Positions 53,464 to 59,296 of a DNA stretch of 59,296 nucleotides are shown here, piece by piece. Both the position numbers and the translations under genes were made by a program. The stretch is from Hypsibius dujardini (taxonomy: Eukaryota > Tardigrada > Eutardigrada > Parachela > Hypsibiidae). Location of the stretch: assembly GCA_001579985.1 (NCBI GenBank), contig LRSR01006518.1, positions 1 to 59,296 of the forward strand, in the 5' to 3' direction. The notes below the pieces were generated by a model. The model had not been told where the DNA came from. It did not search any database and worked only from the letters and a program-made list of their open reading frames with translations. The number at the start of each line of letters is the position of its first letter. Position 1 is the first letter of the stretch.

Positions 53464-55672
53464 TTCGGTCTGCTTTAATTGAAATTGAAATAATGGTGTA
53501 CTGTAACAGTTAAAGACTGCTCAAGTTGTTCTTGACAATTACGGGTAATGTCTGTTAAACCAAAAATTGTATTACAGATCGCTCGCATGGCATTCAGGAC
53601 ACTCATATTCGTTCATCCTTACGAAACGGTGGATCTGTCCTCGCCAAGAGCTCTCCACCTGGCCGCCCTGTTCCGGCGACGGACAAAGGATCTCTATAAT
53701 ATCACAGTGACGGCCTTCGACCAAGTAAGAAACTAGAATAACCGCCTAATTTATCCCCAAATCGAGCCATATTTTATGTGTCAGTCTGAAATCAGCCTGT
53801 TTTCAGCCGACGCGAGAGCTCTTTTCCAGCTACGCAAGCGTCTTTATGCTCGCTGAGGTGATTTTCCGCTTTGCACAACAATCCAGGTGGCAATAACTCG
53901 AATTGTCTGATGGATGCAGGTCATGAACGAGACTTTGAGCGCATACGGGAGAGAAAAAGTTCGCGACGGGCGGTGGCTTGCACAGCAGTTTTGGAATAGG
54001 ACATTCCCTGCGGCGGGAGGCCTTTACGACATTTACGTGGATCCTACCGGTCTTCGGAGGGTCACTTTACAAGTGTCACATTTCAGCGGAAACGATTCTC
54101 ACCAGGAGGTGAGATTTGAAACAAGTTCGGTCCCCTGTGGTCCGGTGATTGTCTGTGTCTGTGTCTTTGCTTATGTCTGTGTCTGTGTCTGTGTCTGTGT
54201 CTGTGTCTGTGTCTGTGTCTGTGTCTGTGTCTGTGTCTATGTCAGTGTCTGTGTCTGTATCTGTGCCGGTGCCAGTGTCTGTGCCTGTGTCTGTGTCTGA
54301 GTGCCTGAATGTAGGACAGGTTTCTTCATGCAGGCTTTTCTCGTCCAATCCAACCTCAACATCACCGATCTGCGAACGCTTCGAAACATCAGCAGTAGTT
54401 GGCCCGGCGGCCGATGGCCACCACCGAACGAGCCCCGCTGTGGGTACCTCAATAATCTCTGCCACGGAGCTCCAGGTCAAGAGAATTTGCAAATTCGCGA
54501 TACTTGCATTGACCTTTTTTCATAATCAATATTATGAAGCTGTTCATTATTATTTAGGTTTCGCGCAAAACGGCGGACTCACGGGTGTCTTAACATTATC
54601 CGCTGTGGCTCTCGTCGTGGGGGCTGCAGGTTTTTGGGCAAGGTATGGTGCGTCGGTTTGTCCTACAGACTCATTTACGCACATGGGAAAACCTCAGGCC
54701 GACCGAATTAAAACCAAATTTTTACCGGCGCCCAGCAAAATTGGGTGGTCGAAGTTTGAGCCATTTTTGCCAATGCGTGTGTTTGACCACAGCTGACAGC
54801 GCAGTCTTTGCTCAGTCGATTGATTGATTGATTGACTTTGAATTATTTTGGCGATCTTCTCAGTTGCTTCATTGATTTTTTGCGGAGTCGACTTTTGACG
54901 CCCACGAAAGTCCGCGTACATTTTAAATTGCACGACGAAGACACATTTTCGTACGAAAAGATCAGTGGAATTTTCGGTAAAGGTGTTGACTGGACGGGGA
55001 GAATCACGAGAAAGCACAACCGGGATGGAACGCCAAAAGTTGGCCAAATTATCATTCCCGTAGTACTGGTGTTAAATCAATGAATCAAGCAATGTGAGAA
55101 ACAGCTGCACACATTAGCCAAAATTGGTTCAAACTTCGACCACCCCATTTTGCTGGGCGCCGGTAAAAAGTTGGTTGTAATTCGGTCGGCCTGAGGGTTG
55201 ATCGATTGATTGATTGGCAATTTAATGTTAAATCAATGAATCAAGCAATGTGAGAAACAGCTGCACACATTAGCCAAAATTGGCTCAAACTTCGACCACC
55301 CCATTTTGCTGGGCGCCGGTAAAAAGTTGGCTGTAATTCGGTCGGCTTGAGGACAGATCGATTGATTGATTGGCAATCTGGTGTTAAATCAATGAATCAA
55401 GCAATGTGAGAAACAGTTGCACACATTAGCCAAAATTGGTTCAAACTTCGACCATGTCTGCGTGTAAAATGCATTTTTCAATTTTGTTCTGTAGATGGCA
55501 TTTACACGATCATCATTTGCGCGAACCGTGGTGGGTCCTTTCCGTGGACCTTTTACTGGCACCCGCCAAGGACGTGCCCACTCGGGTGCTCAGCAAAATG
55601 TTGCTCCACAACGTGCTGGAATCGCAGTCCGCTCACCACAGCAGTCACACTGTCTCAAATCTCCGACCTTAA
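51939..55672 (+). CDS. Natriuretic-peptide-receptor-like protein without kinase or cyclase domain
   Basis: Ten exons: 51939-52287, 52400-52463, 52722-53130, 53274-53396, 53578-53724, 53807-53857, 53920-54108, 54334-54475, 54558-54642, 55495-55672. All junctions are GT-AG with matching phase; product 578 aa. It starts MSGSLILQTAFVVVAVNLRL (signal peptide). A type I periplasmic-binding-like ANF receptor domain follows, with landmarks AFNEPVLEAASIECNRIY, NWTTVYVITDLSAANVYQFM and GRHVFICDEPYPWPKNFGVV, then the juxtamembrane CGYLNNLCHG pair typical of receptor cyclases and a membrane helix TGVLTLSAVALVVGAAGFW. The cytosolic part is only about 58 residues (RWHLHDHHLREPWWVLSVDL). It resembles the short juxtamembrane link that normally precedes the kinase-homology domain, then a stop. 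In vertebrates a similar architecture is the NPR-C clearance receptor. The ligand is unknown. A tail fragment is duplicated at 26.7 kb. Confidence 0.85.
52565..52697. repeat. (ACACAG)n array in receptor intron 2
   Basis: Hexamer array starting after ACTCGGAACAAGTGCTCGGT and ending about 25 nt before the exon 3 acceptor. Confidence 0.95.
53413..53470. repeat. (GTCT)n array in receptor intron 4
   Basis: GTCT array starting about 17 nt after the exon 4 donor. Confidence 0.9.
54150..54300. repeat. (GTGTCT)n array in receptor intron 7
   Basis: Hexamer array with GTGCCG variants between exon 7 (ends 54108) and exon 8 (starts 54334). Confidence 0.95.
54690..55450. mobile_element. MITE-like element with an amplified right arm in receptor intron 9
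   Basis: The left arm GGCCGACCGAATTAAAACCA...GGCGCCCAGCAAAATTGGGT is mirrored by CCCATTTTGCTGGGCGCCGG...AATTCGGTCGGCC. The right arm is then repeated in tandem: units at about 55072-55227, 55228-55384 and a partial one from 55385. Between the arms is an open frame, 54832-55083, reading VRVHFKLHDEDTFSYEKISG and KHNRDGTPKVGQIIIP. Its family is not recognised. Confidence 0.7.
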
Positions 55673-55946
55673 GAGTGCTTTAAGAAGAAATTTTGACTGC
55701 TCCTTTTTTTGCAACCGTTTTTTTCCCCAGTGCCCTTTTGCCCGTGCTTGAATTTTTACTTCTTTTTTTACCACTGCTTCGCACAGTCCATGTATATGCA
55801 TTATCAGCGACCCACAGCCGGGAATAAATAAATTAGAAACAGAGAATTTATTTTCGAATTAAATATTTTTTTTAAATAAAAGTTGACGACGTGAATTGTG
55901 AGACCGAAAATGATGAAAAGTGACAAATTCCGCATTCGCACGTTAG
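55673..55946. other. Spacer between convergent receptor and DOMON genes
   Basis: T-rich after the receptor stop. An AATAAATAAA near 55823 can serve as a poly(A) signal for the plus-strand gene. Confidence 0.45.
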
Positions 55947-57038
55947 CTAGGGGAAGACGTAGGGTTCGATGCTGACGATGGGCAATTTGTCGTGCTTGGC
56001 AATGCGGCCTAAAATGGATAAGAATTCCGTTGAAGGTTAAGTATATAAAAAAATGTGAATAAATAAATCGGAATGTGAAATGAATTCAGCCGAGTGGGAA
56101 ATAAGCAAAGAATGAAATAAATGAAATGAGATGAAATAAATACGGTGTTTATACTAAAAAGGCACGAACCGGTTTTTAAAGGTCCCGATGAGAAGAGGAA
56201 GTAATGCGGTTTGCTCAGATCGAACTCGTGTTCCTTCACGGACAATTTCTTGTAAAGGTCCAACGAGCAGTGAATTGTGTCGTCCTCCCCTTTCGTTTTG
56301 GTAGGATGAAGATACTTTTGCTAAGAGAAAAGGAAGCATCTTAAGGCGTTGAAGCGAGACTGCAAAATCAGTTCCAATAAAATTTACATCGACGCCGGCG
56401 GATCCGAGATTGAAGTGATCCTGATTGTAAGACAACTCCGCAGCGGTGGTCGTTTCGTTGTGAAAGCAGACGATTACGGCATCATTTCCCATGTTGTCAT
56501 CCTGGAAAAAGAGAACATAGGCACAGACACAGATATAGACACAGACACAGACACAGGCATAGACACAGACACAGACACAGACACAGACACAGGCATAGAC
56601 ACAGACACAGACACAGACACAGGCATAGACACAGACACAGACACAGACAGGCAAGAACATCCTGATGTAGGCAAGACCACAGAGGGTGAGGCAAAAGCAT
56701 AGATAGGCGCTGACACATTCATTAATATTGACCCAGACACAATCGCAGTAACCAAAACATTCCGAAACATGATGTACCTCGGAAAAACCAAGTCCGATCC
56801 AGCGATTTTTGAGGCGAGATCCCTTGGCCTTGATATGGACATGGACGACTCCTGAGGCCGCCGGTGTGACAGTGGCAATTTGCGTGCACAATTTTGGGTC
56901 CGACAAGCAGTCCGGTGGTCGACTAATGCAGTGCTTCCCGTTCTTCCCGCATCCTGCGGCCAATTCTTGCAGGCCCCACACAACAACCGGCAGCGTAATA
57001 GTTAACCAAGCAAAATATAAAAAGGAATTAAGAAGCAT
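55947..57038 (-). CDS. Secreted single-DOMON-domain protein 1
   Basis: Exons 57038-56778, 56501-56388, 56320-56170 and 56008-55947 join in phase (0, 0, 1) to 195 aa. The start ATG at 57038 opens a signal peptide (MLLNSFLYFAWLTITLPVVV). The mature part begins GCGKNGKHCISRPPDCLSDP, the Cys-rich lead-in known from DOMON proteins of the FRRS1 (ferric-chelate reductase 1-like) group. The domain follows: RLKNRWIGLGFSE, then DDNMGNDAVIVCFHN, which matches the family's GFS-x-D-x-x-MG-x-DDV motif. The C-terminus is KLPIVSIEPYVFP. DOMON domains bind haem or sugar. There is no cytochrome b561 or membrane helix, so it is likely extracellular. Intron 1 carries a hexamer array. Exon structure is the same as in the neighbouring gene, showing tandem duplication. 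Confidence 0.8.
56517..56652. repeat. (GACACA)n array in DOMON gene 1 intron 1
   Basis: Hexamers with GCATAG variants, starting about 15 nt upstream of the exon 2 acceptor on the minus strand. Confidence 0.95.
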
Positions 57039-57547
57039 TTTACTCGCCACACCACCGCACCATCGAACCGATATGGCCGCAGTTTAACTTGAAATATTAC
57101 GTCTGAGTCCATGCTTTTATTGGCGACGGATTTGGCAACCGGAAATGGCTGTGCGGTGCAGACAACACGAGCCAGAGTCGCGCGGGGTTCAAGCACAGAG
57201 CTTTGACCGATATTTCCAAACATCGAGTTGGCGGATACTCAATGCCCATTGTCGTCTCTTTGACCCGCCATGGCGGACTGGTTTGATGGCGGCGCGTTGA
57301 GGTCTCAACATTGAGTGCGAGTGGTATGGAATTATGTTTTCAACCTTTTCTCTGTCACGGAGACCCTGTTGGCTATGAGCGGTCAGTCGTGATTTCAAGG
57401 CATTTGTTTCCACTTGTCTGCGTGCACATAGGCAGACAAACGTGCCGATAGAAATGCAAGACCATCCCATACGCAGATAAACAGATATGGCGCTTGTGTT
57501 TTTGATGCAAATGAGCGGACAGGGCGTTTACAGAAATGGACGTTGAA
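57039..57547. other. Spacer upstream of DOMON gene 1
   Basis: Contains the 5' flank of gene 1 and the 3' flank of gene 2. No further gene recognised. Confidence 0.45.
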
Positions 57548-57622
57548 AACAGACACAGACACAGACACAGACACAGACACAGACACAGACACAGACACAG
57601 ACACAGACACAGAGGCAGAGAC
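57548..57622. repeat. (ACACAG)n array
   Basis: Near-perfect hexamers. Flank CATCGAGACCCGCACTGAC is duplicated in inverted orientation near 26480-26510. Confidence 0.95.
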
Positions 57623-57670
57623 AGACACACAGACCGCAGACATCGAGACCCGCACTGACTTGATGTGTGC

Positions 57671-58779
57671 TTAACCATCTATAGGATGAGCATTTTTTGA
57701 GAAGATTTTGTGTCTTTCGCCATTTACATCCAATCTAATCCAGCAAATGATCATAAAACCCTGCAGTAACCGTTGAAGAGGGCGCATGAAGCACACGACT
57801 CCTTCTCCGAGGAAAGTTCCGGTTTCATCCATATTAGAACGCATGTTGTACTGGGGATATTTCAGGAATACGATCGTGCTTCTTGATTTTTCCTGCAGTG
57901 TACAGTCAACATCATGCATTAATTTCACGAGTGTCCGCGGGTCGTCTTTGCCAAGGCTTTTTTTGCCGTGTTTCTTCTCATCAGTTAATTTGTACTAGTA
58001 CGCCGTACCGTCGATAAATGGGCCGCTCGCCGCAATCAACTTGTGTTTCTGCGTCAAATCGAACTCCGACTTATCGATGGAAAAGTTCTTACGAAGATTG
58101 ACCACACATCCGAGACTGTCGTCGTCCGCGACCGCGCTGATTACTTCCAGCGGTGCTTGCTACAATTCAGCACAGAACGGATAGTAAAAAATAACATCTG
58201 TCCGTTTATCTGTGTCTGTGTCTGTGTCTGTGTCTGTGTCTGTGTCTGTGTCTGTGTCTGTGTCTGTATTTGTATCTTTGTCTGTCTCAGAGCTCGAGGG
58301 ACTTACATCAACGTTAGCCCAGCCAATGTTCAAGTGACGAATGGGAATATTATAGGTCAATTTAGCAGTGACAGTGCCATTTCCGTAGTTCAGACAATGC
58401 ACTACCGCTGAGTCAGGCATGGTGTCACTCTGGAACGACCATGAAGCATCAACTTCTACAACATGCCAAATCTCAGTCAGAGTGCCTTACGCTTACTTAC
58501 ATTCGAGAATCCCAGTGCAATCCATCGGTTCTTCAAGTCCAAGTGCAGATTCGACTGCCCGGCCAGAGCATTCAACTCAACATGGACCAGGTCCCCGAGT
58601 GTGGTCACTTTCGCCAGCACTTCGCATGGGCGACTCGCCGATCGGGCACATTCCAGCGGAAGGCCGTGACACACCGTTCCTGCCTCATCGCATCCCTTCG
58701 CAAGGAGTTCCGCGGCATAGACGACCCCGAACAAGGGTACCAGTACAGCCGCAGACAAGAAGACTCTTAACACGTCCAT
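57671..58779 (-). CDS. Secreted DOMON-domain protein 2, interrupted by an in-frame TAG
   Basis: Exon 1 58779-58501 begins MDVLRVFLSAAVLVPLFGVV (signal peptide), then GCDEAGTVCHGLPLEC and DLKNRWIALGFSN. Exon 2 58429-58307 gives SDTMPDSAVVHCLNYGNGTV. Exon 3 from 58159 gives VISAVADDDSLGCVVNLRKN and SEFDLTQKHKLIAASGPFID. Phases are 0 and 0, as in gene 1. After GPFIDGTAY the frame meets TAG (57997-57995) and then stays open for over 100 codons: YKLTDEKKHGKKSLGKDDPR, TLQEKSRSTIVFL, MRSNMDETGTFLGEGVVCFM. That extension also exists as a duplicated fragment at 26.2 kb, so it was once coding. Gene 1 splices at the equivalent of 58009 (G-GTACGG is a usable donor here), but I find no phase-matched acceptor afterwards. 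Either the protein stops at TAG (about 184 aa), or the TAG is a disabling mutation, or it is read through. Confidence 0.65.
58203..58285. repeat. (GTGTCT)n array in DOMON gene 2 intron 2
   Basis: Hexamer array between exon 2 (58307) and exon 3 (58159). Confidence 0.95.
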
Positions 58780-59296
58780 ACTATGTTCTTATAATGTAAT
58801 AAGCTTTTCTTGCAAGAGACCTATAAAAAGCAGCGCCGAGCCGACGAATGCATTTGCAGTGTGTGTGTGTGTATGTCTGTCTGTCTTTCTATCACGCTTA
58901 AATGGTTCACTATATATGTGAGTTCGACAGCGGGTTTCAGACATGCCTTTGGCAACCCTTCGAATTCGTATGCCTTAATGACTGTATATATACAGCACAT
59001 ATGTATATAGGATATACAGAATCCGACCGATGCGAAGGACATACTCGCTACTCGGATTGCCTATCTCAACTCAACATGTCTGCTACATAAATATATAAAA
59101 ATATATGTGCACCACTACTCTGTGACGCAGCGAACCAATTTAACCAAAACGGAGCAATTCAGTAATTAAGACATCTAGAAGAGGCGCAAAAGATGCCGTA
59201 TAACTATTAATTCGACTGAAAACGGAACTAAACCGAGAAAACGGATGTGCCAAAAAAACATCACAAATATTTATATATATACGTATATATATATAT
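58780..59296. other. 5' flank of DOMON gene 2 and A/T-rich right end
   Basis: The minus-strand sequence upstream of the ATG contains CTATAAAAAG-like TTTTTATAGG near 58822-58831 (plus strand CCTATAAAAAG), oriented the wrong way for gene 2. A short GTCT run lies at 58870-58890. The last 30 nt are (AT)n. No gene recognised. Confidence 0.4.

Noticed and set aside
54076-54492. 138-codon minus-strand Asp/Thr-rich frame
   Set aside because: It overlaps receptor exons 7 and 8 and the intron 7 array on the opposite strand; it is a shadow.

Overview
The window is metazoan nuclear DNA, most likely from an invertebrate. The genes are split by many short GT-AG introns (about 55 to 350 nt). They include a receptor-type guanylyl cyclase, a natriuretic-peptide-receptor-like protein, DOMON-domain proteins, a MICOS MIC19-like gene, an H2B-like fragment and a CAF1/TOE1-like protein. 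I cannot place the phylum from sequence alone. The DNA is heavily loaded with (GTCT)n and (GTGTCT)n-type microsatellites, small palindromic (MITE-like) elements and local segmental duplications.

Layout. 1-716: 3' end of a guanylyl cyclase catalytic domain (+), including a 9-nt microexon. 1101-4842: a six-exon unrecognised acidic/basic, probably largely disordered protein (-), with a microsatellite array in every intron. 5.3-7.1 kb and 12.3-15.7 kb: two copies of a coiled-coil gene (-), inside a duplicated 2.3-kb segment with a palindromic element in the same intron. Between them lie an H2B-like fragment (+), a frameshifted MIC19-like gene (-) and a CAF1/TOE1-like gene (+, 9.9-11.7 kb) whose catalytic residues are replaced. 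16.1-17.3 kb is an orphan copy of the 5' flank of the receptor gene found at 52 kb. 18.8-19.3 kb is a decayed CAF1 3' exon.

20-25 kb holds a seven-exon secreted cysteine-rich protein gene (-) that I do not recognise, surrounded by and containing several MITE-like palindromes. 26.2-27.4 kb is a patchwork of exon fragments copied from four genes elsewhere in the window. 28-37 kb is mostly non-coding, with a large ATTTG-rich palindrome, gag-like debris and coiled-coil debris. 37.5-43.9 kb is a tandem 3-kb duplication carrying decayed coiled-coil copies. 44.7-44.9 kb is a broken Ty3/gypsy-type reverse transcriptase. 48.7-50.1 kb has two inverted ORF arms.

The right end is the gene-rich part: a ten-exon receptor (51.9-55.7 kb, +) with a ligand-binding ectodomain, one membrane helix and a short tail but no kinase or cyclase domain, followed by two tandem DOMON genes (-) at 55.9-57.0 and 57.7-58.8 kb.

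The main themes are two: cGMP-receptor-related genes at both ends of the window, and a repeated CCAAT/octamer-like promoter module placed upstream of members of the coiled-coil family. All exon models were built by hand from splice sites, reading-phase continuity and family knowledge, without any database search.
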